Part shown: positions 43,031 to 51,424 of the stretch, in pieces | How positions within the stretch are numbered: the stretch's first letter is position 1 | Layout of the letters: each line of letters begins with the position of its first letter | Source of the DNA: Phytomonospora sp040655735 | Lineage (GTDB): Bacteria > Actinomycetota > Actinomycetes > Mycobacteriales > Micromonosporaceae | Length of the DNA: 64,000 nucleotides | Assembly (NCBI RefSeq): GCF_040655735.1 | Contig: NZ_JBFAKK010000015.1 | Coordinates: 1-64,000 of the forward strand | Direction of reading: 5' to 3' | Program-made: the position numbers and the translations under genes | The notes under the pieces: generated by a model | What the model was told of the DNA's origin: nothing | The model's database searches: none | Seen by the model: only the letters and a program-made list of their open reading frames with translations

Positions 43031-44383
43031 TCAGGACGCTTCGGGATCCTCCTCGGCCGCTGAGACGTTCGGTGCGGTGGCCGCCCCTTCAAGGGGACGG
43101 CCGGGCTTGCCGTCATCGGCGCCGACCGTCCAGCCTTGCGGCAAGACATGGTCAGCGCCCAGCTCCAGGACCCGGGCATCGTCGAAAGTGCGATCAAACG
43201 TGGTGAACGTGGCCCCGTCGAATCGGGTATGCCCGGCGAACGTGGCCATGTCGAACCGGGTCTGCCTGGCGAACTTGGCCATGATGAACTCGGCATGTCC
43301 GGCGAACGTGGCCCCGTCAAACCAGGCGTCGCCGGTGAACGTCGCGCCGCGAAACTCGGCATGCCTGGTAAACGTCGCCCCGCCAAACATGACACACCCG
43401 TGCAACACAGGCCTAAATATCACGTTCTGGAATTTGGCATTCCCATTGAACGTCGCTCTGTAGAACCTGGCGTTCCCGTTGAACGTTGCCAGCTCGAACC
43501 CGGCGTTCCCGTGGAAGGTCGCCCCGTTGAACCCGGCGTCCCCGTGAAAAATCACCCCGTCGAACCCGGCACCCCCGTGGAAGGTCACCCCGTCGAACAT
43601 GGCCTTGCCTAGTCGGTAGTTGGAGAGGTTGAAGTAGTGGAGGTGGGCGCCGGACAGGTCAATGTCCATGGCACCCCAGAAGGCTCCGCTGGGTTTGGGC
43701 TGCTTCTTCTTTCGGTTCAGCTTGTCGGGCGGGTGTAGGTGTTCTGTGATGAGGCGTTGGGCGGTGGCGCGGACCTGCAGTTCCTCCGCCGGCCAGGTCG
43801 CCTCCTGTGGCGTGGGCTCCGGCGGGGGCCGGGTCTTCCGCCTCGGGCGGATGAGGTCTGTCCACCATGGTCGTGCGGGCTTGCCTTCCTCGGCGTCGGG
43901 CTTCTCGGGTGGGGGCATGCGCAGGTAGGCACACCAGACGTCCATCACCGCCCGCCGGCGACCCTCGTGTTCCTGTCCGAGAGCGTCGAGGGCGTGCAGG
44001 GCACCGACCCGGACGGCAGCGGCTGCGTGGCCGAGCTGCTCGACGGCCTTGACGAAGAGCTCCTGGGCGCGTTTCTCGTCGGCGTCGTAGCGCGCGTCGG
44101 CCGCCGCTCGGGCGGCGAGGGCCTGGCGGTGGAAGACCGTGGCGAGGGTGATCACGCCGCCGGCGCCGACGGCGGCGGCCGCGGCGATCTGCCACGCCTT
44201 CACCTGCTCGGCGAAGGCCTCGATGTCCGAGACCGCCCGCGTTGCCGTCTCGGCCTTGGTCAGCAGCTCGTCGAGGACCAGCCACCCGACCACGACCGGT
44301 ACCGCCAGCAGCGGCAACAACAGCAACCACCACGGCCAACGCCGCCATCCCTTGCGATTCCCCACCCCGTCCACCCTGGACAC
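43031..44383 (-). CDS. pentapeptide-repeat membrane protein
   Basis: A 450-residue protein (GTG start, MSRVDGVGNRKGWRRWPWW): membrane segments ~17-40 and ~66-86, a helical block containing AVEQLGHAAAAVRVGALHAL and RRAVMDVWCAYLRMP that is shared with the 49499 gene, a basic linker, then from ~245 pentapeptide repeats (ATFHGNAGFELATF, ATFTGDAWFDGATF). Pentapeptide arrays fold as right-handed beta-helices. The block before them is usual in actinomycete homologues; its role is unknown. A motif TTCGGCCGATGGTGACC lies 10 bp upstream of the start. Confidence 0.85.
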   Translation of the reverse strand: MSRVDGVGNRKGWRRWPWWLLLLPLLAVPVVVGWLVLDELLTKAETATRAVSDIEAFAEQVKAWQIAAAAAVGAGGVITLATVFHRQALAARAAADARYDADEKRAQELFVKAVEQLGHAAAAVRVGALHALDALGQEHEGRRRAVMDVWCAYLRMPPPEKPDAEEGKPARPWWTDLIRPRRKTRPPPEPTPQEATWPAEELQVRATAQRLITEHLHPPDKLNRKKKQPKPSGAFWGAMDIDLSGAHLHYFNLSNYRLGKAMFDGVTFHGGAGFDGVIFHGDAGFNGATFHGNAGFELATFNGNARFYRATFNGNAKFQNVIFRPVLHGCVMFGGATFTRHAEFRGATFTGDAWFDGATFAGHAEFIMAKFARQTRFDMATFAGHTRFDGATFTTFDRTFDDARVLELGADHVLPQGWTVGADDGKPGRPLEGAATAPNVSAAEEDPEAS

Positions 44384-44393
44384 CGCCCGTCAT

Positions 44394-44410
44394 GGTCACC
44401 ATCGGCCGAA
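44394..44410 (-). promoter_or_regulatory. shared 5' motif of pentapeptide genes
   Basis: TTCGGCCGATGGTGACC on the minus strand, 10 bp before the GTG at 44383. Identical copies occur at 35598-35614 and 51288-51304; a one-mismatch copy is at 52525-52541. Confidence 0.6.
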
Positions 44411-44472
44411 GGGCCCGCCCTGGCGCGGCGGCCGTCGGCTAGGAGGGCCCGGCGGCGTCGGCGTGCTGGCGG

Positions 44473-46296
44473 TCAGGTGGTGGTGAAGTTCGGTCGGGGC
44501 TTGTCGCGCCAGGCCTTGACGGTGGCGCGGGACCAGCGCCAGTCGCGGGTGGGGGCGGCGGGGTCGATGGGGGGTGGGATGGGCAGCCGGGTGGTCGGGT
44601 TGTCGGGGAGGATCGCGGCGGCGACGAGCGCCCAGCGTTGGACTTGGGCGGGGTTCATGCCGAGGGTGCTGGCCAGGCCGGTGGTGTCGTAGTCGCCGCG
44701 GACGGTTGTTGCGGTGATGGGGTCAGTGTCCAGGGCCGGTGGGTTGAGCGGGGCCGGGTGCTCGGCGGGGTCGGCGGCTTTCACCCAGTAGAGGCCGAGG
44801 TCGCGGGTGTCGGGGCCGGTGCCGCGCGTGTGGGCGGCGAGGGTCCAGCCGTCGCCGGGCGGGACGGTGACGCCGATGGCGGCGGCGTGCGCGGCCAGTT
44901 CTGTCGGGTCGAGCTGGTCGGCCAGGGCACGCAGTTCTGTGCGCTGGTCGGGCTCGGCGGCCAGGGCCATCATGGCGGGGCGCCCGGCGCGGAGCTTGTG
45001 GTCGGTGATGGCGGCGTGCAGGGCGCCGGCGGCGATGCCGGTGTTCTCGGCCAGGTCGCTCAGGCTCACGTCGGCCAGGCCCTCGTCGCGCTGGGCGGAT
45101 AGGTAGGCGGCCAGCGCGACCTGCTGACGCTGGAGGTTGTGGGCATCGGCAGTGGGGGCGGTGCGGGCGGTGCGCAGCAGGCGCAGGTGGGCGAGGACTT
45201 CGTGGGTGCCGGGCTCGAAGGGCAGTGCCCGGCCGCGCCGGTTGGCGCGCCCGATGCGGTAGAAGGTGCCAGTGGCGGCGATCTGGCCTGCCCATTTGCG
45301 GCCCGACAGCGGATGCGGCGGAATCCGCCGAGTCACCTCCAGGCCGATCGGGCCGTACTCGGCGGCCAGGTCGTCGAGGTCGGCGCCCTGGAACGCGCAC
45401 TCGTATCCACCGGCCGGGGCGTTAGCTTGGTCGGGGACGGGGCGTGGCGCGATGCGTGGGTCGGTGACCAGCAGCATGACCTCGGAGAGGGTGAGGGCCT
45501 GCTGGGTCCACAGTGGCCAGGCGGCGACCAGGCGGGTGGTGCCCTGGATCTGGTGCCAGGTCGCGCATAGCAGCCGTCCCCCTTGGCCGGGGTAGAGGCG
45601 CAATAGCGGGATCGCCTGCGTGGCCAGCCACAGCGGGCCGGGCCGGTCTTGTTCCCTTGGGCGGCCGTCGCCGGCGTCGGCGGCGCTGTGGATGAAGGCG
45701 GAGTCGAGGTAGATCCCGCCGGGGACGTCGGCGTAGCCGCCGCGGTCGAGGAGGGCGGCGGACAGCAGGCTCGGGTCGGCGGCCAGGACGTCGCGGGGCC
45801 CGGCCAGGGCGGTGGGAATCGTCTGCTGCCCTGAGAGCGCGAACAGCGGGGAGCGGGCGCATTCGCCGCGCGCGGTGACGCCGGCGGGGCTGATCAGCGC
45901 CTCCAGCCACGCCACACCAGCCGGGCCGGTCTCGGCGAGGTGGTCGCGGTAGGCGGGGTAGTCGCGGCGGGCGAGTTTGAGGTTGTCGCGCTTGGTGGGC
46001 CAGGTGGCCGTCAGTTCCGGGCCGGCGCTGCCGCGCTCGACGCAGGCCTCCAGGTCGGCGCCGAGCGCGGCCAGGAGCGCCGGGAGGTCGGCGGGGCCGT
46101 CGGCGATGACGGGGGATCGCCATGGGGTGGTGAACCGCAGGCGGCTGCCCGGCCAGCGGCGGGTCAGCAGCCGCAGCAGCCCGAGGCTGGCCAGGAACCC
46201 CGCATACGAGCGGCCGTCGAGGCCGGGCAGGACGATCCCGTCGGGCTGGGGCGCGTTGGGTGCGGAGGCCGGTGCGGCCGGCGAGGTGATAGTCAC
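44473..46296 (-). CDS. large protein with Cas8/Csx17-like N-terminus
   Basis: A 607-residue protein. GIVLPGLDGRSYAGFLASLG followed by LLRLL resembles the opening of Csx17/Csb3-type Cas8 proteins of type I-G(I-U) CRISPR systems (L-x-G-x-x-x-x-x-x-Y/F-L-x-A-L-G-L-L-R-L). The rest (RRDYPAYRDHLAETGPAGVA, CARSPLFALSGQQTI, RIPPHPLSGRKWAGQIAATG) matches nothing I can name, and no cas gene or CRISPR array is in the window. GTG 46296 follows AGGGAG; an ATG at 46314 overlapping the previous stop is an alternative. It is the last gene of a three-gene operon with a Phd-like and a Cys-His-Asp protein. Confidence 0.55.
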   Translation of the reverse strand: MTITSPAAPASAPNAPQPDGIVLPGLDGRSYAGFLASLGLLRLLTRRWPGSRLRFTTPWRSPVIADGPADLPALLAALGADLEACVERGSAGPELTATWPTKRDNLKLARRDYPAYRDHLAETGPAGVAWLEALISPAGVTARGECARSPLFALSGQQTIPTALAGPRDVLAADPSLLSAALLDRGGYADVPGGIYLDSAFIHSAADAGDGRPREQDRPGPLWLATQAIPLLRLYPGQGGRLLCATWHQIQGTTRLVAAWPLWTQQALTLSEVMLLVTDPRIAPRPVPDQANAPAGGYECAFQGADLDDLAAEYGPIGLEVTRRIPPHPLSGRKWAGQIAATGTFYRIGRANRRGRALPFEPGTHEVLAHLRLLRTARTAPTADAHNLQRQQVALAAYLSAQRDEGLADVSLSDLAENTGIAAGALHAAITDHKLRAGRPAMMALAAEPDQRTELRALADQLDPTELAAHAAAIGVTVPPGDGWTLAAHTRGTGPDTRDLGLYWVKAADPAEHPAPLNPPALDTDPITATTVRGDYDTTGLASTLGMNPAQVQRWALVAAAILPDNPTTRLPIPPPIDPAAPTRDWRWSRATVKAWRDKPRPNFTTT

Positions 46297-46310
46297 GGAT
46301 GCTCCCTGGC

Positions 46311-46697
46311 TCATGTCACGGTCCAGCGGGCCGTGCCGTTGTCGCTGGCGGCCTCGGTGGCCTTCACTCGCACACCGGTCAGGCGGCCGATGATGTCGAG
46401 CGCGTCGTCGAGGTCGCCGGCCCAGGCCTCGAACTGCCCGTCCTGCTGGACGGCGATGCGCCCGGCGTCGCGCGGCTCGTAGCCGTCGGAGGCGTTGCCG
46501 ATGACGGTGACGATGTCGAAGCTGTCGACGAGTTCGGTCAGCTCGGCGATCGAACGCGTCGGGCGCACCCCCACCAGCCGCGCGACGGGGCGCCGGTAGC
46601 TGGTGATGATGACCGGGCGGCCGTCGCGGGCCCGGTCGATGAGGTTGCCGAGCTGGGCGCGGGTGGCCTCGACGCTGTAGGTGTCCTCGTCGCTCAC
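46311..46697 (-). CDS. Phd/YefM-like antitoxin-domain protein
   Basis: A 128-residue protein. Residues 6-45 follow the Phd/YefM fold: YSVEATRAQLGNLIDRARDG, then RPVIITSYRRPVARLVG. The extended C-terminus (TVIGNASDGYEPRDAG, DLDDALDIIGRLTGVRV) is not the usual toxin-binding tail. No RelE/Doc toxin is adjacent; instead it is embedded by GTGA overlaps between a Cys-His-Asp protein and the Cas8-like gene. It may bind the palindrome upstream of the operon. Confidence 0.7.
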   Translation of the reverse strand: MSDEDTYSVEATRAQLGNLIDRARDGRPVIITSYRRPVARLVGVRPTRSIAELTELVDSFDIVTVIGNASDGYEPRDAGRIAVQQDGQFEAWAGDLDDALDIIGRLTGVRVKATEAASDNGTARWTVT

Positions 46698-47014
46698 CGC
46701 AGGCCCTCGGCGATCGCGCGCGCCACCGCGAAGGTTTCCTCGCCCAGATCGGGTGCCTCCCACCCGAGGGCCTCGGCACTGGTCACGGGCGTGAGGTCGT
46801 CGGCGTGCCAGCCCAGGGCCAGCATGTCCTCCCACGTGTGGAGGCCGGTGACGTCGAGGAAACCGCCGGCGACTCGCGTCATGCAGTGCCCGGTGGCGCC
46901 GTCGTCGTCGCTGCACAGCACCATCGTTCCGCCGGTGAGACGCGCGAGGGCTTCGGCGAGGGCATGGCACTGGCCGTTGGTGTATCGGTCGAGGTGAGCA
47001 CGCGTGAGTACCAT
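46694..47014 (-). CDS. small protein with Cys-His-Asp triad pattern
   Basis: A 106-residue protein starting MVLTRAHLDRYTNGQCHALA. C16 (GQCHALAEAL at a helix start), H43 (TGHCMTRV) and D54 (FLDVTG) are placed as in small papain/transglutaminase-like Cys-His-Asp domains, and similar CHxLAxAL...H...FLDI proteins are frequent on actinomycete phage/plasmid DNA. Enzymatic activity is inference. First gene of the operon 47014-44473, behind a 13-bp perfect dyad. Confidence 0.6.
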   Translation of the reverse strand: MVLTRAHLDRYTNGQCHALAEALARLTGGTMVLCSDDDGATGHCMTRVAGGFLDVTGLHTWEDMLALGWHADDLTPVTSAEALGWEAPDLGEETFAVARAIAEGLR

Positions 47015-47030
47015 CCCCACACCATAAAGC

Positions 47031-47063
47031 CTTAAGGATTTACAGCGCAAGTAAATCCTTAAG
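47031..47063 (-). promoter_or_regulatory. operator of the Phd-like operon
   Basis: CTTAAGGATTTAC (47031-47043) and GTAAATCCTTAAG (47051-47063) are a perfect 13-bp inverted repeat with a 7-bp spacer, 17 bp upstream of the first ATG. The AT-rich palindrome stands out from surrounding GC-rich DNA and resembles autoregulatory sites of antitoxins. Confidence 0.8.
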
Positions 47064-47123
47064 GAATCTGACAGGGCGGGGCGCGTCGGCGCGAGCAGGC
47101 TGCCCGGTAGTTCCCGTTGTTCG

Positions 47124-47948
47124 TCAGCGGGCGGCGCGGCGGGCGCGGGCGGCGGCCAGGGAAGTCACGGGCATCTCGTGCGGGACACCGGCGCCATAGG
47201 ACAGGGTGGTGCGGCCGAGGAGGCGTCCGTGGGCGTGGCCGGCGACGTCGATCTCGCGGCCGCGCAGGCGCCCGCGTCCCTGGCCGAGCCCGGCCCATCG
47301 CGACGCGACCGGCTCCAGGATCGCGTCGGCACGGGCGACCTGCCCGATCGGTGTCCCGAACGGGAGCAGCACGCCGCCGACTTTCCGGGCCTTCGCCGCC
47401 AGGCGGCGGCCGATCGAGGTCGGCAGGCCCCGGGGCGCGTGAACGGCGACGACGTCGAGGCCGTCCAGGAGAGCGGAGACGACGTCGCCCAGGACGGTCC
47501 CGGCATCGGGGATGAGCGCCAAGCGGTCGGCGTCGAGTCCGGCCTCGGCGATCGCGGGCGCCGACAGGCCGTCGTGGCCGACGATGGCGCACCAGGCGCC
47601 GGCCGATGCCGGGCCCGCCAGCAGGCTCAGCAGCAGCGAGGTCGAGCCGATGCCCGCGGCGACCGCGACGGTCGACCCGCGCCGCAGGCCCCGCCACGGC
47701 AGGACCGCATCGAGGCCTTCACCGACGGGCAGGTGCCGGGTGCCGGTGTCACGGGTGGGCGCCAGTTCGCTGGCACGCCCGACGCCGGGAATCGCGACCG
47801 GCGCCGGCGCCGGCGCCGGGGCGGGGACGGCGGCCAAGGCCCCGTCGACACGCCAGCCGGTGGCCGCGTCGGGCTCGTCGACGACCGGGCTGCGGGCAGC
47901 TTCGAGCCCGGCGATAGTCGCCCGAAGTTCTCGAATGCTTGTACGCAT
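47124..47948 (-). CDS. ImuA-like (RecA-related) mutasome accessory protein
   Basis: A 274-residue protein starting MRTSIRELRATIAGLEAARS. The core (LRRGSTVAVAAGIGSTSLLL, GAWCAIVGHDGLSAPAIAEA, DRLALIPDAG, SALLDGLDVVAV) matches the RecA-like ImuA family of actinobacteria, which lacks a normal Walker A lysine (AGIGSTSL here). ImuA works with ImuB and DnaE2 in SOS mutagenesis, but neither partner gene is in the window. Divergent from the zinc protein at 48028 across a possible LexA box. Confidence 0.7.
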   Translation of the reverse strand: MRTSIRELRATIAGLEAARSPVVDEPDAATGWRVDGALAAVPAPAPAPAPVAIPGVGRASELAPTRDTGTRHLPVGEGLDAVLPWRGLRRGSTVAVAAGIGSTSLLLSLLAGPASAGAWCAIVGHDGLSAPAIAEAGLDADRLALIPDAGTVLGDVVSALLDGLDVVAVHAPRGLPTSIGRRLAAKARKVGGVLLPFGTPIGQVARADAILEPVASRWAGLGQGRGRLRGREIDVAGHAHGRLLGRTTLSYGAGVPHEMPVTSLAAARARRAAR

Positions 47949-48004
47949 AATCTCGGAGCGTAGCCCCTGTGACCAGGACTTCACTGTCAACCCTGGCGAT
48001 CTTT

Positions 48005-48020
48005 TCGAACATGCGTACTG
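48005..48020. promoter_or_regulatory. possible SOS (LexA) box
   Basis: TCGAACATGCGTACTG resembles the actinobacterial LexA box TCGAAC-N4-GTTCGA with a perfect left half and an imperfect right half. It lies between the divergent ImuA-like gene and the zinc protein gene. A weaker candidate, TCGAATGCTTGTACGC (47931-47946), overlaps the ImuA-like start. Confidence 0.4.
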
Positions 48021-48027
48021 TACGGGG

Positions 48028-48450
48028 ATGGGCTGGGTGCGGCGGTGGCGGATCGAGGTCGTCATCGAGACCAGGCTGGACGGGCGACGGGAACGGCGCT
48101 GGGTACGGGCCGCTTCGGTCGCGGAGGTGCGCCGCCTGGTGGAGCGGGCCCGCGCCGACCGCGCGGTCGTAGCGTGGCGGCTGGGCACCGAGCACGTCCT
48201 CGACGAAGCCGACCGGCCGAAAACCTGCCCGGCCTGCGCGGGTGAGCTGGAACCCCTCGCCGCCCGGCACGCCGCGACGGGACAGTCCCGCTCGGCGAAG
48301 CGCCTAGCGTGCCGGGCATGCCCGGGGCATGTCCGCATCACGTGCGCCGCCTGCGAAGTGCCGGTCGTGTGGCCCGCGGCGACGATCGGGTGCGGATCGC
48401 CCCGATCCCGGTGGGAGACCCCACCCGACGACCGGCCCTGGACCGGCTAG
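48028..48450 (+). CDS. zinc-ribbon hypothetical protein
   Basis: A 140-residue protein starting MGWVRRWRIEVVIETRLDGR. The N-terminal half is basic with strands and a helix (SVAEVRRLVERARADRAVVA). The C-terminal half has CPACAG, ACRACPGH and CAACEVP, a treble zinc-binding pattern. It is divergent from the ImuA-like gene and 103 bp before the ATP ligase. A role in DNA metabolism is suggested only by context. Confidence 0.6.
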   Translation: MGWVRRWRIEVVIETRLDGRRERRWVRAASVAEVRRLVERARADRAVVAWRLGTEHVLDEADRPKTCPACAGELEPLAARHAATGQSRSAKRLACRACPGHVRITCAACEVPVVWPAATIGCGSPRSRWETPPDDRPWTG

Positions 48451-48553
48451 CCCCACCACGACCGGTAACCACCCCCGCCCGGCGGGCGCCTGGTCGTCGT
48501 TGCCCGCGCCACAAACCTGGGCGTGACCTGCATCAACGCGGCATGATCGAGGT

Positions 48554-49450
48554 GTGGAGCGGTTGATGGCCGCCACTCGCGGCCGGCTGCCGTCCGGGCC
48601 CGATTGGGTATTCGAGCCGAAATGGGACGGCTGCCGATTGCTGGCATCGGCTTCTGCCACCGAGGGGGTTCACGCCTGGACGCGCTCGGGGCGCGAGGTC
48701 ACCGGCATGCTCCCCGAACTCGACGGCCTGACCGATGTCGTCGGCGACGCCCTCCTCGACGGGGAACTCGTGGTGCTGGGCGAGGGCCTGGCCACCGACT
48801 TCCATTCCTGCGCCGCGCGGCTTCGGGCGACCTCGCCGGCGGCGATCGCGCGCGGCCGACGAACCCATCCCGCAGCGCTGGTCGCCTTCGATCTCCTGCG
48901 CCTGGAGGGTGAGGACCTGCGCGGGAGACCCTTCTTCGAGCGCCGCAAGCTCCTCGAGGCCACCGGCCTGAACGGCCCGGCGTGGCAGGTGACCGCGCAG
49001 ACCGACGACGCGGCGACGATGACGGCCGTCGCGCGCCTGCACGGCCTGGAGGGCGTCGTCGCCAAACGCCTCGATGCGCCCTACCGGGGCGGAGCCTCCC
49101 ACGACTGGATCAAGCAGCGGTTCGCCGAGGTCGTCGACATGGTCATCGGCGGCGTCCGCCTCATTCGGCACGGCAAGATCGAGCTACTCGTCGGCGAGGA
49201 AACCCCCACCGGCCTGATCTACCGGGGCACGGTCACCGCGCGCGGACGCGGCACCGAGAACCTCCCCGCCCTCCTTGCCGTCCTCGCCCGGCCCGCCCAC
49301 CCCTTCAACACACCAGTGCCGGCCGCGCACGCACGCGGCGCCACCTGGCTCGACCCCACCGTCCCCGTCGAAGTCTCCTACACCGCCCTGACACCAGCAG
49401 GCCGGATGCGCCAAGGCCGCCTCAACCGGATCAGGACAGACGTGATCTAG
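48554..49450 (+). CDS. ATP-dependent DNA ligase (LigC/LigD-type)
   Basis: A 298-residue protein with nucleotidyltransferase motifs: EPKWDGCRLL (motif I, K23), LLDGELVVLG (motif III), ALVAFDLLRLEGEDLRGRPF, LEGVVAKRLDAPYRGG (motif IV) and DWIKQR (motif V), then an OB-fold (LLVGEETPTGLIYRGTVTAR). The length corresponds to the ligase part only, without polymerase or phosphoesterase domains, so LigC-like rather than full LigD. It seals nicks using ATP; a role in end joining or repair is inferred. Together with ligA this accessory region encodes two ligases. Confidence 0.88.
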   Translation: MERLMAATRGRLPSGPDWVFEPKWDGCRLLASASATEGVHAWTRSGREVTGMLPELDGLTDVVGDALLDGELVVLGEGLATDFHSCAARLRATSPAAIARGRRTHPAALVAFDLLRLEGEDLRGRPFFERRKLLEATGLNGPAWQVTAQTDDAATMTAVARLHGLEGVVAKRLDAPYRGGASHDWIKQRFAEVVDMVIGGVRLIRHGKIELLVGEETPTGLIYRGTVTARGRGTENLPALLAVLARPAHPFNTPVPAAHARGATWLDPTVPVEVSYTALTPAGRMRQGRLNRIRTDVI

Positions 49451-49498
49451 GCGAGCCGTTCTTGCGAGGAGTGTGTCCTTCAGCCCGGCGTCATGGCT

Positions 49499-51259
49499 TC
49501 ATGAGGTTGTCGCCACCGCCCGCGGGCGACTGGTCGAGCAGGTCCGGTATCGGGCCTTGTGTGTCCGCCTTGGTTTTCTGCGCGTTCGGGCCGCACGCAA
49601 CGTGGGCATCAGCCGTCGGCCTGGCCCATCATCCGCCGCAGCCGCGCGCCATCCCCACGGGAGCGCATGCGGGTACACCAACTGGATCCGCGCATCCCCT
49701 AGGGTGATTGACCCCGCCACACCGCCGAAGAGAACCACATGGCGAAAGGTCGCCTTGTCGAACCCGGCGTCGCCGGTGAAGATCGCCACGTTGAACACAG
49801 CGAAGTCAGTGAAGGTCGCCGCGCGGAACCAGGTGTCGCCGGTGAAAGTCGCCTCGCGGAACTCGGCGTAGCCGGTGAAGGTCGCCTCGTCGAACCAGGC
49901 GCCGCCGGTGAACCTCGCCTCGCAGAATCCGGCGTAGCCGGTAAAGGTCGCCTCGCGGAACCAGGCGCCGCCGGTGAAGGTCGCCTCGCGGAACCCGGCG
50001 ACGCCGGTGAAAGTCGCCTCGCGGAACCCGGCGTAGCCGGTGAAGGTCGCCTCGCGGAACCCGGCGACGCCGGTGAACCTCGCCTTGTCGAACCCGGCGT
50101 AGCCGGTGAACCTCGCCTTGTCGAACCCGGCGACGCCGGCGAAGGACGCCTCGCGGAACCCGGCGGCGCCGGCGAAGGACGCCTTGTCGAACCAGGCGCT
50201 GCCGGCGAAGGACGCCTCGCTGAACCCGGCGTAGCCGGTGAAGGTCGCCTCGCGGAACCCGGCGTAGCCGGCGAAGGACGCCTTGTCGAACCAGGCGCCG
50301 CCGGCGAAGGACGCCTCGTCGAACCCGGCGCCGCCGGTGAACGTCGCCTTGTCGAACCGGGCGTCGGTGAGATGGCAGTGGTCGAAGTTGAGGCCAATGA
50401 GGTGGGCGCCGGTGAGGTTGATGCGCGCAGAGCCCCAGAAGTTTGAGTCGGGCTTCGGGAGGGCGGTGTCGCGTTCACTGTCGTGGGTGCGGGGAGCGCG
50501 GATGTGGTCGGCTATGAGTGTTTGGGCGGTGAGGCGGACTTCGTATTCGTCATCGTGTGGGCGTTGGGCAGGGGTGGTCGGTGAGGTGAGGTCGGCTCCG
50601 ATGGGGACGATCCCAGTGGCCGGGGTGGTGGGCGTATAGGGCATGCGCAGGTAGGAGCACCAGACGTCGATGATGACCTGACGGTGTGCGGGGTGTTCGC
50701 GGCCGAGGCGGTCGAGCGCGTAGAGGCCGGCGAGGCGGACGGCGGCCGAGGCGTGGCCGAGCTGGTCAGCGGCTTTCATGTACAGCTCGGTGATGCGCTT
50801 CTCGGCGGCGTCGTGGCGAGTATCGGCGGCGACGTCGCGGGCCTGGTCGAGACGGTCCTTGGCGTCCTCGAGGTTGTCGGCGGCGACCTTCTCCAGGTGC
50901 CGCTGGTGGCGGGCCTGGTAGACCTGCCGGTGGATGAGCAGGACGAGGGTGATCAGCCCGCCGATGCCGAAGATGACCGACACGAGGATGCTCACCGCGG
51001 TGATCTGGGCGCGCTCGTCCTCGCCGGCCATCTTGTCGAGGTTGCCCCACAGCAGCATCGCCACCCGCACGATCGCGAACACCCCACCGGCGGTGGCCAC
51101 CATGACCCCGACCGTTAGCAGCAGCGGCTTGCGGCGGCGAACACACCAACGCCAGCTGCCCACCACGGCCCGCTTCATCCGGGCCACCGTGGCCGTCGAC
51201 GCGCGCTTCACCCGGCCCGGTTCTTTGACCGGGACCGGCTGGTTCCCCCCAGAGTCCAT
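49499..51259 (-). CDS. pentapeptide-repeat membrane protein, long array
   Basis: A 586-residue protein: N-terminal basic stretch, membrane segments ~45-70 and ~88-108, a coiled coil, then KAADQLGHASAAVRLAGLYA and VIIDVWCSYLRMP shared with the 43031 gene. From ~275 to ~530 there are ~25 ten-residue units (FDKASFAGYAG, FREATFTGYAG and variants), i.e. a pentapeptide beta-helix. At DNA level the 30-bp units are nearly identical (GCC(T/G)GGTGAAGGTCGCCTCG type), indicating recent expansion. ATG with GGAGG upstream. Confidence 0.85.
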   Translation of the reverse strand: MDSGGNQPVPVKEPGRVKRASTATVARMKRAVVGSWRWCVRRRKPLLLTVGVMVATAGGVFAIVRVAMLLWGNLDKMAGEDERAQITAVSILVSVIFGIGGLITLVLLIHRQVYQARHQRHLEKVAADNLEDAKDRLDQARDVAADTRHDAAEKRITELYMKAADQLGHASAAVRLAGLYALDRLGREHPAHRQVIIDVWCSYLRMPYTPTTPATGIVPIGADLTSPTTPAQRPHDDEYEVRLTAQTLIADHIRAPRTHDSERDTALPKPDSNFWGSARINLTGAHLIGLNFDHCHLTDARFDKATFTGGAGFDEASFAGGAWFDKASFAGYAGFREATFTGYAGFSEASFAGSAWFDKASFAGAAGFREASFAGVAGFDKARFTGYAGFDKARFTGVAGFREATFTGYAGFREATFTGVAGFREATFTGGAWFREATFTGYAGFCEARFTGGAWFDEATFTGYAEFREATFTGDTWFRAATFTDFAVFNVAIFTGDAGFDKATFRHVVLFGGVAGSITLGDARIQLVYPHALPWGWRAAAADDGPGRRLMPTLRAARTRRKPRRTHKARYRTCSTSRPRAVATTS

Positions 51260-51287
51260 ACCCGGCAGCCTCCGGCGCGGGGCGCAA

Positions 51288-51304
51288 GGTCACCATCGGC
51301 CGAA
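51288..51304 (-). promoter_or_regulatory. shared 5' motif of pentapeptide genes
   Basis: TTCGGCCGATGGTGACC on the minus strand, 28 bp upstream of the ATG at 51259; identical to the copies at 35598 and 44394. Confidence 0.6.
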
Positions 51305-51424
51305 CAGCGGTCCCCGTGCCAGCGCTGCCGAGTGCGGAGAAGCCTTGATCGGGAAACGTCTGGGCACCGTGGTCCGGTCGAGCTGTTCTCCGCCGGTGTC
51401 GGGGGGTGTCGCTAGGTTTCCCGG

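Noticed and set aside
44052..44692. Open frames opposite the pentapeptide and Cas8-like genes
   Set aside because: Composition is that of GC-rich antisense frames with no start signals.
49740..50370. CRISPR-like array because of ~30-bp spaced repeats
   Set aside because: Units are contiguous coding pentapeptide repeats in frame without unique spacers. No CRISPR array was found anywhere in the window.
49739..50446. Plus-strand Gly/Glu-rich repetitive frame (LAEPGVAGEGR type), collagen-like
   Set aside because: Antisense of the pentapeptide array in the minus-strand gene.
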